DNA from: Glaciecola flavus
GTDB lineage: Bacteria > Pseudomonadota > Gammaproteobacteria > Enterobacterales > Alteromonadaceae
Assembly (NCBI RefSeq): GCF_042646125.1
Contig: NZ_JBHRSW010000005.1
Coordinates: 62,001 to 126,000 of the forward strand
DNA: 64,000 bases
Reading direction: 5' to 3'
The notes beneath the pieces are model-generated. The model ran no database searches and was not told the DNA's origin. It saw nothing but the letters and a program-made list of their open reading frames with translations. Shown in pieces: positions 53,025 to 62,334 of this stretch; the first letter of the stretch is position 1, and each line of letters opens with the position of its first letter. The position numbers were made by a program, and so were the translations under genes.

Positions 53025-54890
53025 ATGGCTGAAAAAACCGGTATAACCAAATCGATTTTCCTTGGAATATGGAATGTTCTTAATTTTAGTCGCAGGCTCT
53101 TACTCAACATTATTTTTTTCGCCATCATAATTGGTGTCATCATTGCCATCAGTTCTGGCGGTGACGATCAATTAGTGGTTGAGAAAAAAAGTGCGCTAGT
53201 ACTAGATCTGAAGGGTAATCTTGTTATTGAAAAAACCTATGTCGATCCGACAGAAGCGTTTATACAAGAAGCCACTGGTCAAGAACCTGAAAACCCAGAA
53301 ATTTTGGTACGCGAACTTGTAAAAGTTATTAACAATGCGAAAGATGATAGCGATATCGAAACCATCATTCTCCGACTAGAGCGCTTCAGCGGTGGCGGTT
53401 TAGACAAGTTGAGAAAGGTGGCACAAGCTATTGAGAATTTCAAAACTTCAGGTAAGCCCGTTTACGCAATTGCAGACTACTACAATAGAAATCAATATTA
53501 TCTCGCCGCGCACGCCGATAATGTCTATTTGAACCCAATGGGTGGCATGCTAATCGAGGGCTACGCGTATTATGGTAGTTACTATAAAGAAGCCTTAGAA
53601 AAACTCAAAGCCTCGCCTCATGTCTTTAAGGTCGGTAAATATAAATCAGCCGTCGAACCATTCATTAGAAACGATATGTCACCCGAAGCAAAAGAAGCTA
53701 ACGCCGCATGGCTAAACGAGTTATGGGTACAGTATAAAACTGAGGTAGCGGCCGCGAGAGAATTTGAAACTCATAATTTCGACGAAACCTTTGATGTATT
53801 TTTGGAAAAATTTGAAAATGTAAATGGTGACTTTGCAGAATACGCGCTCAATAATGGATGGGTAGATGGCCTGCGCACGCGTGAAGAGTTCAGACAAGAA
53901 ATCACAGAGTTACTGGGCAAAGGCAAAAACGACAGCCCTTTTAACTCTGTCTCATACCACGCTTATCTCAATTTAATTTCGCCTAAAGTCCCCGTACCAG
54001 AAGGCGATGGTGACAAAGTTGCTATTGTAGTTGCCAAAGGCACAATACTAGATGGTGATCGCAAACCAGGTACGATAGGCGGTGACTCAACTGCTAGGCT
54101 ACTGAGAAAAGCAAGACAAGACAACAAAGTAAAAGCGGTTGTTTTGCAAGTAGACTCTGGTGGTGGTAGTGCCTTTGCTTCAGAAGTCATTCGACAAGAA
54201 ATTGAATTGCTCAAAGCTGCTGGTAAGCCTGTAGTTGCCTCGATGTCTACGTATGCTGCTTCAGGGGGGTATTGGATCTCAGCAAGTGCTGATCACATTC
54301 TTGCAGAACCAAACACCATTACTGGTTCAATCGGTATATTTGGATTTTTTGCTACTTTTGAACGCTCTTTCAACTACTTAGGCATACACTCGGACGGTGT
54401 CAGTACCAATGAACTAAACGGTATTGCCATTGACCGTCCTTTATCTAGTGGATACGCCAGTTTCATACAAATGAATATTGAACGTGGATACGATAGGTTC
54501 ATTAGCCTTGTCGCTAATGAGAGAGAAATGACGAAAGAAGCTGTTGATGAAATAGCACAAGGGAGAGTGTGGATAGGCACACAAGCACTTGAGTTAGGCT
54601 TAGTTGACGAATTGGGCGGTGTAGACCGTGCTGTCGAAAAAGCAGCGGAGCTTGCTGAAATAAGCGAATATAAAACTACTTACATCAAGCGACAACTAAC
54701 TAAAGAAGAACAGTTCCTGCAACAGCTTTTCAATGCGTCAGCCAAATGGTTTGATGCTATCGATCTTTCTGTACCTGTAAACCCGTTGATGCAAATCGCA
54801 AAAGACGTCGAAAAAGAAATTGCCGAAATTAGCCAACTCAATGATCCTGATGCGGCTTATGTGCTTTGCATGGAATGTCGGGTAGAATAA
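53025..54890 (+). CDS. sppA: Signal peptide peptidase SppA (67K type)
   Basis: A 621-residue double-domain protease. It has one N-terminal membrane helix (about 22-45) and tandem S49 domains. The general base Lys207 lies in GKYKSAVEPF of the first domain, and the nucleophile Ser413 in MSTYAASGGYWIS of the second, matching the E. coli Lys209/Ser409 layout. It degrades cleaved signal peptides at the periplasmic face of the inner membrane. The ATG at 53025 follows AAAGGTAG. A terminator follows its stop. Confidence 0.96.
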   Translation: MAEKTGITKSIFLGIWNVLNFSRRLLLNIIFFAIIIGVIIAISSGGDDQLVVEKKSALVLDLKGNLVIEKTYVDPTEAFIQEATGQEPENPEILVRELVKVINNAKDDSDIETIILRLERFSGGGLDKLRKVAQAIENFKTSGKPVYAIADYYNRNQYYLAAHADNVYLNPMGGMLIEGYAYYGSYYKEALEKLKASPHVFKVGKYKSAVEPFIRNDMSPEAKEANAAWLNELWVQYKTEVAAAREFETHNFDETFDVFLEKFENVNGDFAEYALNNGWVDGLRTREEFRQEITELLGKGKNDSPFNSVSYHAYLNLISPKVPVPEGDGDKVAIVVAKGTILDGDRKPGTIGGDSTARLLRKARQDNKVKAVVLQVDSGGGSAFASEVIRQEIELLKAAGKPVVASMSTYAASGGYWISASADHILAEPNTITGSIGIFGFFATFERSFNYLGIHSDGVSTNELNGIAIDRPLSSGYASFIQMNIERGYDRFISLVANEREMTKEAVDEIAQGRVWIGTQALELGLVDELGGVDRAVEKAAELAEISEYKTTYIKRQLTKEEQFLQQLFNASAKWFDAIDLSVPVNPLMQIAKDVEKEIAEISQLNDPDAAYVLCMECRVE

Positions 54891-54914
54891 ACTCCATGCC
54901 AACTAAGACCCAAA

Positions 54915-54944
54915 AATAAAGGAAGCATAGCTTCCTTTATTTTT
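54915..54944 (+). terminator. Rho-independent terminator after sppA
   Basis: AATAAAGGAAGC (54915-54926) pairs with GCTTCCTTTATT (54930-54941) over a 3-base loop and continues into T residues. It lies 24 bases after the sppA stop and 24 before the sprT start. Confidence 0.88.
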
Positions 54945-54967
54945 GCCTACATGTTTTGACCTTGCTC

Positions 54968-55468
54968 ATGAGTACAAATCTATTAGCACAAGCCCAAACG
55001 ACGCTTTCTAGTTTACTTGAAAAGCTCAGCGATACGCAGTTCAGCACAATGCCAAAGCCAAGCATTAGTTTAAACCAAACAGGCACGATTGCGGGTGCTG
55101 CGGAGCTGCAAAAAAATAATATCCGTCTGCACCCAAAACTATTTGAACAAAATCGCCAGTATTTTTTACAACAAGTGTTACCTCACGAATTGGCTCACCT
55201 CGTCGTATACAAATACTTCGGAAAAGTGAAACCACATGGAAAAGAATGGCAATATCTTATGCAAGACATCTTTCACTGCCCTGCGCACAGAACACATAAG
55301 TTAGACATTACTCAACTCGGCATCAAAGGTTTTACATATGCGTGTGATTGTGGGGAAATAGAGCTCAGTGTTCGTCGTCACAATAAAGTGAAAAACAAAA
55401 AGCAAATTTACGTGTGTAGAACCTGCAAAAAAGAACTATATTTTATTGCGGATAGAGTGAGTGAGTAA
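54968..55468 (+). CDS. sprT: SprT family zinc metalloprotease-like protein
   Basis: From the ATG at 54968 it is 166 residues. It has the SprT zinc motif HELAHLVVYKYFG and a following HGKEWQYLM block. A C-terminal zinc ribbon is built from YACDCGE and VCRTCKKEL. By family it is related to the SprT/Spartan metalloproteases; the bacterial role is not well defined. A TTG four codons upstream is an alternative start. It converges with yfbV. Confidence 0.92.
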   Translation: MSTNLLAQAQTTLSSLLEKLSDTQFSTMPKPSISLNQTGTIAGAAELQKNNIRLHPKLFEQNRQYFLQQVLPHELAHLVVYKYFGKVKPHGKEWQYLMQDIFHCPAHRTHKLDITQLGIKGFTYACDCGEIELSVRRHNKVKNKKQIYVCRTCKKELYFIADRVSE

Positions 55469-55515
55469 TAGTTGCGAAATCGTACTCACAATCGGTCTCG
55501 CTCTGTTTAAGACAG

Positions 55516-55962
55516 TTAAAAAAGCTGCTTAGTAAACGCTTTGTCCAGTTGTTTAAACGCTGAGTTTAATAGTTTTGCTAGTGTCTTAAAGCTTGGCTTT
55601 GACGGCGTGTTTTCTAGCGCGCAGCCTTGTTCTTGCATTTTGTTGTACACTTCTTTGTAGAGCAACAAAATATGAGGAGGAAGCGGTTGGTTGGCTCTAT
55701 GCCCCAGCCAAAACAGCCCCTGTACAGGTAGAGAAAAGAAGAAAATCCCAATAGCCAAAGCCTGCGGTAAATGCGTCACGCCTAAGTAATTCAGCTGCAA
55801 AGCAACCATCAGCACCGCAATTGGCGGCATTACTTGTATACCAAATTTAGTAGCAGCAATAATTCTGCACTCTGGAAATAATGAATACAAAGCTGGCTTC
55901 ATCGGCCAAATAGACATGTACTCATGACCATCTTTTAGATAGCTTGGACGAAACTGGAACAT
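55516..55962 (-). CDS. yfbV: YfbV/UPF0208 (DUF412) membrane protein
   Basis: A 148-residue protein with the family start FRPSYLKDGHEYMSIWPMKP, two membrane helices (about 43-62 and 68-88), and a helical C-terminal cytosolic part (LLYKEVYNKMQEQG). In E. coli YfbV insulates the Ter macrodomain; the molecular role elsewhere is not established. It is single and convergent with sprT, and divergent from trxB. Confidence 0.92.
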   Translation of the reverse strand: MFQFRPSYLKDGHEYMSIWPMKPALYSLFPECRIIAATKFGIQVMPPIAVLMVALQLNYLGVTHLPQALAIGIFFFSLPVQGLFWLGHRANQPLPPHILLLYKEVYNKMQEQGCALENTPSKPSFKTLAKLLNSAFKQLDKAFTKQLF

Positions 55963-56189
55963 GTTATGAACATTAACTCCTAATGATACCTACTAAAATT
56001 CTAGCACAGATGGTAGCCTTATCGGCAATTATAACTTTTCGTTTAGCTATACTCTTCTAGTAGAGTGACTATAATCCTAAATGTTCAAAGAACATAGGCA
56101 TACAAAAATTAAGTGTACAACAGAATTGATTTACACGAAATAAGCCGTATATATAGAAACAATCGCGATTTTAAAATTTGGAGAATTAC

Positions 56190-57143
56190 ATGGCAGATAG
56201 CAGACACGTCCCTTTACTTATTTTAGGTTCGGGACCCGCTGGCTATAGTGCAGCCGTATACGCGGCAAGAGCTAATTTGAACCCCGTATTGCTAACGGGT
56301 ATACAACAAGGTGGTCAGTTGACCACCACTACCGAAGTAGAAAACTGGCCAGGTGATCCTGAAGGCTTAACGGGTCCAGATTTAATGGTAAGAATGCAAA
56401 AGCATGCAGAGAAGTTTGATACTGAAATCATATTTGATCACATCAATGAAACAGACTTACTACAACGTCCTTTTACGCTGAAAGGAGATAATGGTACATA
56501 CACTTGTGACGCACTTATCATAGCCACAGGTGCCTCTGCAAAATACCTCGGATTGGAGTCAGAGCAAGCCTTTATGGGTAAAGGGGTCAGTGCTTGTGCT
56601 ACCTGTGACGGTTTCTTTTATCGAAATCAAAAAGTGGCAGTTGTAGGCGGCGGTAATACAGCCGTCGAAGAGGCACTATATCTGTCTAACATTGCCTCTG
56701 AAGTGCATGTTATTCATAGAAGAGACAGTTTTCGCAGTGAAAAAATTCTCGCCCAACGTTTGTTAGACAAAGCAGAAAATGGCAATGTCGTGCTGCATTT
56801 AAATAAGACGCTTGACGAAGTCACAGGAGACGACATGGGTGTCACAGGTATCAATATAAAAGATACCAATACAGGTGAAACTTCTTCGCTGGATATCATG
56901 GGTCTCTTTATTGCCATCGGGCACAGTCCAAACACCTCAATATTTGACGGACAACTGGAAATGAAAGATGGCTACATAGTGGTAAACAGTGGGCTAAATG
57001 GCAATGCAACTCAGACGAGTGTCCCAGGTGTTTTTGCCGCTGGCGACGTAAGCGACCATATATATAGACAGGCCATCACCTCTGCCGGCACCGGCTGTAT
57101 GGCTGCCTTAGATGCAGAAAAATACCTCGATGCTTTAGAATAA
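56190..57143 (+). CDS. trxB: Thioredoxin reductase
   Basis: The ATG at 56190 with GGAG nine bases upstream gives 317 residues; a TTG four codons earlier is not needed. It has the FAD motif LILGSGPAGYSAAVYAARA, redox pair Cys136-Cys139 in SACATCDGFF, the NADPH motif VAVVGGGNTAVEEALYL, and the C-terminal FAD motif VFAAGDV. It reduces thioredoxin with NADPH, which Zwf in this window supplies, and indirectly supports MsrB. aat follows on the same strand after 23 bases. Confidence 0.97.
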   Translation: MADSRHVPLLILGSGPAGYSAAVYAARANLNPVLLTGIQQGGQLTTTTEVENWPGDPEGLTGPDLMVRMQKHAEKFDTEIIFDHINETDLLQRPFTLKGDNGTYTCDALIIATGASAKYLGLESEQAFMGKGVSACATCDGFFYRNQKVAVVGGGNTAVEEALYLSNIASEVHVIHRRDSFRSEKILAQRLLDKAENGNVVLHLNKTLDEVTGDDMGVTGINIKDTNTGETSSLDIMGLFIAIGHSPNTSIFDGQLEMKDGYIVVNSGLNGNATQTSVPGVFAAGDVSDHIYRQAITSAGTGCMAALDAEKYLDALE

Positions 57144-57166
57144 GTCCTTCGTCGGCTTAAGCTTTG

Positions 57167-57895
57167 ATGATTGAACTTTTTAAGCTTGATCATAGTTTAA
57201 ACTTTCCTGCCCATCAGCTCGCGTTAAGCGAGCCAAATGGGCTGCTTGCGTTTGGCGGTGATTTAAGTCCCGAACGCTTATTGCATGCCTACAAAAATGG
57301 TATATTCCCGTGGTTTAGTGAGGGTGAACCAATATTATGGTGGACGCCAAATCCCCGTGGGATTATCAATTTAACGACTTACCAACCAAGCCGTTCATTG
57401 CGCAAAAACGTACGTAAATATAATTATCGCGCGACAATGAACCATGCATTTGACGCTGTTATAAAAAAATGCGCTACCATCCCACGTCATATTGAGAAAA
57501 ATACAGAAAATCCCAATAGCACTTGGATCACAAACGAGATGATCCATGCTTATATTGATTTGCATTACATGGGTCACGCGCATTCAGTGGAAATTTGGGA
57601 TACGAACAACACATTAGTAGGTGGTTTGTATGGTATTGCATTGAACAATATATTTTGCGGTGAATCCATGTTTCACGTGAGTACTGATGCTAGTAAGGCG
57701 GCGCTTTGGGCACTGGCCGAACATATGAGAGCCTTTGGCATGCCAATCATTGATTGCCAAATGTCTAATCCTCATTTGACCTCACTGGGTTGTGAAGAGA
57801 TTGATCGCGACAACTTTTTACACATTCTAAAACAAGCATCAGAAACTGAAGTAGGCGCTGAATGTTGGAAAAAACAAACCCTATTCTTCAAATGA
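57167..57895 (+). CDS. aat: Leucyl/phenylalanyl-tRNA-protein transferase
   Basis: The ATG at 57167 gives 242 residues. Motifs are ANGLLAFGGDLSPERLLHAYKNGIFPW-like sequence (read as GLLAFGGDLSPERLL and YKNGIFPWF), PILWWTPNPRG, GGLYGIALNNIFCGESMF and IIDCQMSNPHL. It adds Leu or Phe to N-terminal Arg/Lys of proteins, making N-degrons recognised by ClpS. bpt overlaps its end by 34 bases. The clpA-clpS pair lies 1-4 kb downstream on the other strand. Confidence 0.96.
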   Translation: MIELFKLDHSLNFPAHQLALSEPNGLLAFGGDLSPERLLHAYKNGIFPWFSEGEPILWWTPNPRGIINLTTYQPSRSLRKNVRKYNYRATMNHAFDAVIKKCATIPRHIEKNTENPNSTWITNEMIHAYIDLHYMGHAHSVEIWDTNNTLVGGLYGIALNNIFCGESMFHVSTDASKAALWALAEHMRAFGMPIIDCQMSNPHLTSLGCEEIDRDNFLHILKQASETEVGAECWKKQTLFFK

Positions 57896-58578
57896 AATTT
57901 GGCGTAACACAGCGCTTTCCGTGTAATTATTTACAAGGAGAAGAAGAACAACTTCTGGTATGCATGTCACCCAGTGAAGAATTGCCTCAAGTATATGGAA
58001 ACTTACTGAACAACGGTTTCAGACGTTCAGGTGAGCAATTATATAGACCTCATTGTGCACATTGTAACGCCTGTCAGTCTATCCGAATCATGGTAAATGA
58101 GTTTACCTATTCCCGTTCTCAAAAACGTATATTGCAAAAAAACAAATCTCTCACCCTACACGAAAGGCATGACGAGCGGGATGATTATTACCCGTTGTAT
58201 GAATCGTACATCAATCAAATGCACGCAGACGGCACCATGTTTCCTGCTAACTACGAGCAATATGCTAATTTTGTTCGTTGCCAGTGGCAGCAACCTATCT
58301 TTCTTGAAGCGAGAGACGAAGGAAAGTTAGTAGCGGTTGCGGTAACAGACCAAGTAGAGCACGGTTTGTCAGCCTTATATACTTTTTACTCTCCCGATTA
58401 CCAAGCACGCTCTTTAGGGTCTTTTATGATCCTAAAACAAGTGGCACTCACCAAAGACAAAAATCTGCCTTTTCTGTACCTCGGTTACCAAATTGATGAG
58501 TGTCGAAAAATGAATTATAAGCAAAAATTCAAGCCTCATCAGCGCTTGGTGAACCACAAATGGCTTATCTATCGATAA
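57862..58578 (+). CDS. bpt: Aspartate/glutamate leucyltransferase (arginyltransferase family)
   Basis: A 238-residue protein with the bacterial ATE/Bpt pattern: FPCNYLQGEEEQLLV, RRSGEQLYRPHCAHCNACQSIRI-type cysteine region, and late SLGSFMILKQVAL and YLGYQIDECRKMNYK. It transfers Leu to N-terminal Asp/Glu, complementing Aat so that acidic N-termini also become ClpS substrates. The ATG at 57862 gives the usual length; the ATG at 57892, overlapping the aat stop as ATGA, is a possible alternative start. Confidence 0.93.
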   Translation: MLEKTNPILQMKFGVTQRFPCNYLQGEEEQLLVCMSPSEELPQVYGNLLNNGFRRSGEQLYRPHCAHCNACQSIRIMVNEFTYSRSQKRILQKNKSLTLHERHDERDDYYPLYESYINQMHADGTMFPANYEQYANFVRCQWQQPIFLEARDEGKLVAVAVTDQVEHGLSALYTFYSPDYQARSLGSFMILKQVALTKDKNLPFLYLGYQIDECRKMNYKQKFKPHQRLVNHKWLIYR

Positions 58579-58603
58579 ATTATCAGGAAATACTTTACTA
58601 ATG

Positions 58604-58656
58604 CCTCAACTTTTTGTATGGTTCGCGCGGCAAAAATTTATCATAAAACGTTGAGG
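58604..58656 (+). promoter_or_regulatory. Stem sequestering the infA ribosome site
   Basis: CCTCAAC (58604-58610) is complementary to GTTGAGG (58650-58656), extended by TTTT/AAAA across one bulged base. The second arm contains the GAGG that should bind the ribosome, 12 bases before the infA ATG. A 30-base loop would stay open. Folding could lower infA translation; this is inferred from sequence only. Confidence 0.4.
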
Positions 58657-58668
58657 TTACAGCTTTAG

Positions 58669-58887
58669 ATGGCGAAAGAAGATTGTATTGAAATGGAAGG
58701 TACGGTTTTAGACACGTTACCAAATACCATGTTCAGAGTAGAGTTAGAAAATGGTCACGTTGTGACAGCTCACATTTCCGGGAAAATGCGCAAAAACTAC
58801 ATTCGTATTTTAACAGGTGATAAGGTAACTGTAGAAATGACCCCTTACGACTTGAGCAAAGGTCGTATTATTTATCGCGCCCGTTAA
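58669..58887 (+). CDS. infA: Translation initiation factor IF-1
   Basis: A 72-residue OB-fold protein with the standard IF-1 sequence (MAKEDCIEMEG start, LPNTMFRVELENGHVVTAHI, RIVYR-like end IIYRAR). It binds the 30S A site during initiation. Length and start are exactly those of the family. Preceded by bpt on the same strand and followed by a strong bidirectional terminator shared with clpA. Confidence 0.98.
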   Translation: MAKEDCIEMEGTVLDTLPNTMFRVELENGHVVTAHISGKMRKNYIRILTGDKVTVEMTPYDLSKGRIIYRAR

Positions 58888-58909
58888 TTTATTGCTGAAC
58901 GCCATTTAA

Positions 58910-58938
58910 AAATAAACCCGCTACATGCGGGTTTATTT
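58910..58938. terminator. Bidirectional terminator between infA and clpA
   Basis: AAATAAACCCGC (58910-58921) pairs with GCGGGTTTATTT (58927-58938) around a 5-base loop. A/T-rich arms give a T-run in both directions, so it serves the forward infA and the reverse clpS-clpA transcripts. Confidence 0.9.
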
Positions 58939-58973
58939 CTTTATACTAGCAAACCAGGTGTTGTTTTGCCGTT

Positions 58974-61250
58974 TTATGATTGCGCTTCCTTTTTCGTGTC
59001 TTCCACACTGGTGTAAGAGAAAGTTAGTTTTTCTTTGTTCAGCCCTACTTTTACTTCCCCACCTTTGCTTAATTGACCAAACAGTAATTCAGACGCCAAC
59101 TCTTTCTTAAGCTGCTCTTGAATCACTCTAGCCATGGGTCTCGCTCCCATTGCTTTGTCATAGCCTTTTTCTGCTAACCAAGAACGTGCTTTTTCAGTCA
59201 CTTCAAGCGAGACACCTTTTGCGTCTAACTGCGCTTGCAACTCGATGATAAATTTATCCACAACTTGTAAAATCACTTCTTGATCTAAGTGATTAAACCA
59301 TACAATACCATCGAGGCGGTTGCGGAACTCTGGTGTAAAGGTTTTATTAATTTCGGACATTGCATCGTGGCTATGATCTTGTTGCTTAAAGCCTATCGAT
59401 TTTTTGACTGTCGCCTGTACACCTGCATTGGTGGTCATGACCAAAATCACATTCCTAAAATCAACTTTACGACCGTTATTATCAGTTAAGGTGCCGTGAT
59501 CCATAACTTGTAGCAATATGTTGTAGATATCGCTATGTGCTTTTTCTATTTCGTCAAGTAACACAACTGAATAGGGATTTTTAATCACCGCATCTGTTAG
59601 CAAACCACCTTGGTCATAACCTACATACCCAGGAGGCGCACCAATTAACCGACTGACAGAATGCCTTTCCATATACTCAGACATATCGAAACGAATCAAC
59701 TCAACCCCCATAATCTTGGCAAGTTGTTGCGTGACTTCCGTTTTACCCACGCCAGTTGGCCCTGCAAATAGAAAGTTAGCTATCGGTTTGGCTTCGCTAC
59801 CCAAACCTGAGCGAGACAATTGAATCGCGTCATTCAGCTTTTCTATTGCTTCGTCTTGACCAAATACCACCATTTTTAAATTACGCGCCAAGTTCTTCAG
59901 TACATCTTTGTCAGATGCTGATACTGATTTTTCTGGTATTCTGGCGATTTTAGAAATGATTTGCTCGATATCGCTTACGCCAATGGTTTTCTTACGCTTA
60001 GACTCTGGTAATAAGCGTTGACGCGCGCCAGCTTCATCGATGACATCAATCGCTTTGTCAGGCAATTGTCGTTCATTAATATACTTGGCTGAAAGCTCTG
60101 CGGCAGCCTGTAAGGCTTTTTGGGTAAACCTTACACTGTGATGCTCTTCATAGCGCGATTTTAAGCCAATCAAAATTTTTGTGGTGTCTTCTACACTCGG
60201 TTCAACCACATCGATTTTTTGGAACCTTCTTGCAAGTGCCCTATCCTTCTCGAAAATACCTTGGTACTCCTGATAGGTAGTAGAGCCTAAGCAACGCAAT
60301 TCACCACTCGACAATTTAGGCTTGAGTAAATTAGAGGCATCCATTACCCCACCAGAGGCCGCGCCGGCACCAATAATGGTATGGATTTCGTCAATGAATA
60401 AAATAGCGTGCTTGTCTTTGCTTAACTCTTTTAATATGCCTTTTAAGCGCTTCTCAAAGTCGCCGCGGTATTTTGTACCAGCTAGCAAACCACCTAAATC
60501 AAGCGAATAAATGGTGCTCTCACTGATAACCTCAGGCACATCGTCATTGACGATACGATAAGCCAAACCCTCTGCGATAGCGGTTTTACCCACGCCTGCT
60601 TCACCAACCAGTAAAGGATTGTTTTTACGACGACGACACAAAATCTGAATGCTGCGTTCTACTTCACTGTCACGACCGATTAGAGGATCAATTTTGCCCT
60701 CTTTTACGGCAACATTTAGGTTAGTTGCATACTTAACGAGCATCGATTGATTCTCTTCAGTATCTGCTCCCTCTTCACTTATTTCTTCCTGCGGACTGTC
60801 TTCACTGTCATCGTTTTTACTTACGCCATGTGAAATATAATTGACCACATCTAAACGCGTTACATCTGCTTTTTTGAGGATGTACACGGCTTGAGACTCT
60901 TGTTCACTGAAAATCGCCACAAGCACGTTAGCACCTGTCACTTCACCTTTCCCAGAAGATTGAACATGGAAGACTGCGCGTTGTAACACACGTTGAAAAC
61001 CAAGGGTAGGTTGTGTTTCTCGCTCCACACTCTCATCATCAGAAAGCAAAGGCGTGGTTTCATTTACAAAATCAGTTAGTTCGGCTCTGAGTACGTCTAC
61101 TTTCGCACCACAGGCTTTTAGGGCTTCATTTGCGGCAATATTGTCCAAGAGCATGAGCAGTAGATGCTCTACTGTCATAAACTCATGTTTATTTTGACGC
61201 GCATATACAAAGGCTTCGTTCAAGGTTTGTTCTAAATCTTTATTAAGCAT
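58974..61250 (-). CDS. clpA: ATP-dependent Clp protease ATP-binding subunit ClpA
   Basis: A 758-residue Hsp100 protein. It has a double Clp N domain (about 1-145), AAA1 with Walker A LLVGEAGVGKTA and Walker B LFIDEIHTI, and AAA2 with Walker A FAGPTGVGKTE, Walker B VVLLDEIEKAH and LVMTTNAGV. A ClpP-loop IGF-like tripeptide (SIGFKQQ) is seen. It unfolds N-degron and SsrA substrates for ClpP. clpS lies 9 bases upstream on the same strand. clpP is not in the window. Confidence 0.98.
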   Translation of the reverse strand: MLNKDLEQTLNEAFVYARQNKHEFMTVEHLLLMLLDNIAANEALKACGAKVDVLRAELTDFVNETTPLLSDDESVERETQPTLGFQRVLQRAVFHVQSSGKGEVTGANVLVAIFSEQESQAVYILKKADVTRLDVVNYISHGVSKNDDSEDSPQEEISEEGADTEENQSMLVKYATNLNVAVKEGKIDPLIGRDSEVERSIQILCRRRKNNPLLVGEAGVGKTAIAEGLAYRIVNDDVPEVISESTIYSLDLGGLLAGTKYRGDFEKRLKGILKELSKDKHAILFIDEIHTIIGAGAASGGVMDASNLLKPKLSSGELRCLGSTTYQEYQGIFEKDRALARRFQKIDVVEPSVEDTTKILIGLKSRYEEHHSVRFTQKALQAAAELSAKYINERQLPDKAIDVIDEAGARQRLLPESKRKKTIGVSDIEQIISKIARIPEKSVSASDKDVLKNLARNLKMVVFGQDEAIEKLNDAIQLSRSGLGSEAKPIANFLFAGPTGVGKTEVTQQLAKIMGVELIRFDMSEYMERHSVSRLIGAPPGYVGYDQGGLLTDAVIKNPYSVVLLDEIEKAHSDIYNILLQVMDHGTLTDNNGRKVDFRNVILVMTTNAGVQATVKKSIGFKQQDHSHDAMSEINKTFTPEFRNRLDGIVWFNHLDQEVILQVVDKFIIELQAQLDAKGVSLEVTEKARSWLAEKGYDKAMGARPMARVIQEQLKKELASELLFGQLSKGGEVKVGLNKEKLTFSYTSVEDTKKEAQS

Positions 61251-61259
61251 AACTTCCCC

Positions 61260-61565
61260 TTATTGCGCAGGTTCCATGGAGCACATCAACGGATGTTGGT
61301 GTTTTCGAGAATATTGGTTAACCTGCATTACTTTTGTCTCTGCTATCTCTGCAGTATATATGCCACAAACAGCCTTCCCCTGATAATGCACGGTTAGCAT
61401 TAGCTGGTTCGCCTTGTCTGAATCCATTGCAAAAAACTTCATTAATACCTCAATAACAAAATCCATAGGCGTATAGTCATCATTATTGAGCATTACTTTA
61501 TACATCGGCGGTGGTTGCGTTTTCTGTCGCTGTTTTTCTAACTGCTTTTCACCTTCTATAGCCAT
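61260..61565 (-). CDS. clpS: ClpA adaptor protein ClpS
   Basis: The 101-residue adaptor has the flexible N-terminus (QRQKTQPPPMYKVML) and the N-degron pocket sequence NNDDYTPMDFVIEVLMKFF with Asp and Met contacts, then VHYQGKAVCGIYTAEIAETK. It delivers proteins with N-terminal Leu, Phe, Tyr or Trp to ClpA. Those are the residues added by Aat and Bpt, encoded 3-4 kb away. It is first in the clpS-clpA unit and divergent from cspD. Confidence 0.97.
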   Translation of the reverse strand: MAIEGEKQLEKQRQKTQPPPMYKVMLNNDDYTPMDFVIEVLMKFFAMDSDKANQLMLTVHYQGKAVCGIYTAEIAETKVMQVNQYSRKHQHPLMCSMEPAQ

Positions 61566-62055
61566 AATAAAACTTTTTGCATCCCAGTTTACATATTAAT
61601 CATTTTCGACCGTCGAACACTAGAGCCTGTTGGTTTTTACTAACTATTTATACTACAGACAATTCTTCGCTTCACAACCTTAAAAAAGCCTAGGTTTGGT
61701 GTGACTAGCTTAGGCTCTTTTAGAGAAGTATGACGCAAAATTCAGTGCAGCAAAAACAGCAAATTAAAAACGACAACCCATCGTGTTTTATAGATAACTT
61801 AAAACCAGTTTCTACTTAGAGCTAAACTTTAATGTAAAAGTTTAATCTTTAGTAGCATGGATTTGGTTATTTACTTGACAAATTTATCATCAAGACACTA
61901 CATTTATACTGTGATGCTTATGTGTTGTGAGTCACGGCAGTCACCACTTGAATGAGTACGCCCAGTGTTTTCCTTGGCGCAATACAATACTTCGTAGTAT
62001 TTATAGTGGAGACTAGATCAAAAGTTTTCAAGGAATACGAATAGGAAGTTGTATA
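61566..62055. other. Divergent clpS-cspD intergenic region
   Basis: No protein gene is supported in these 490 AT-rich bases. A weak stem AGCCTA/TAGGCT (61687-61692 with 61711-61716) is followed by CTTTTTAG-like sequence. A candidate promoter for cspD (61875-61904) would leave a leader of about 145 bases, as is common for cold-shock-type genes. Confidence 0.45.
61875..61904 (+). promoter_or_regulatory. Candidate cspD promoter
   Basis: TTGACA (61875-61880), an 18-base spacer and TACATT (61899-61904). The -35 is consensus; the -10 is weak. The long leader that results is inferred. Confidence 0.4.
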
Positions 62056-62280
62056 ATGGCAGTTGGTAAAGTTAAGTGGTTCAATAACGCAAAAGGGTTC
62101 GGATTTATCGTTCCTGAGGATGGTGGCGAAGATATTTTCGCGCATTACTCAACGATAAAAATGGACGGCTATCGCTCGCTAAAAGCAGGTCAGACGGTGA
62201 CGTTTGAAATTGAGCAAGGCCCTAAGGGTTTGCATGCAGAAAATATTGATTTGGCGGAAGACGACGAATCAAGTAGGTAA
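62056..62280 (+). CDS. cspD: Cold shock domain protein CspD
   Basis: A 74-residue cold shock domain with RNP1 KGFGFIVP and RNP2 EDIFAHYST, plus a short acidic tail (AEDDESSR) characteristic of CspD. By family it binds single-stranded DNA or RNA and acts in stationary phase or under starvation. Its location divergent from clpS is conserved across Gammaproteobacteria and separates it from CspA-type proteins. AGGAAG lies about 9 bases before the ATG. Confidence 0.96.
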   Translation: MAVGKVKWFNNAKGFGFIVPEDGGEDIFAHYSTIKMDGYRSLKAGQTVTFEIEQGPKGLHAENIDLAEDDESSR

Positions 62281-62334
62281 AAGTCGTCTTACCTTTCCAA
62301 AGGCGTATTTTCTCATCTCGACACACACTCGATT

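Noticed and set aside
61687..61720. Possible terminator hairpin between clpS and cspD
   Set aside because: Only six certain pairs with an 18-base loop, and no gene ends there on either strand.
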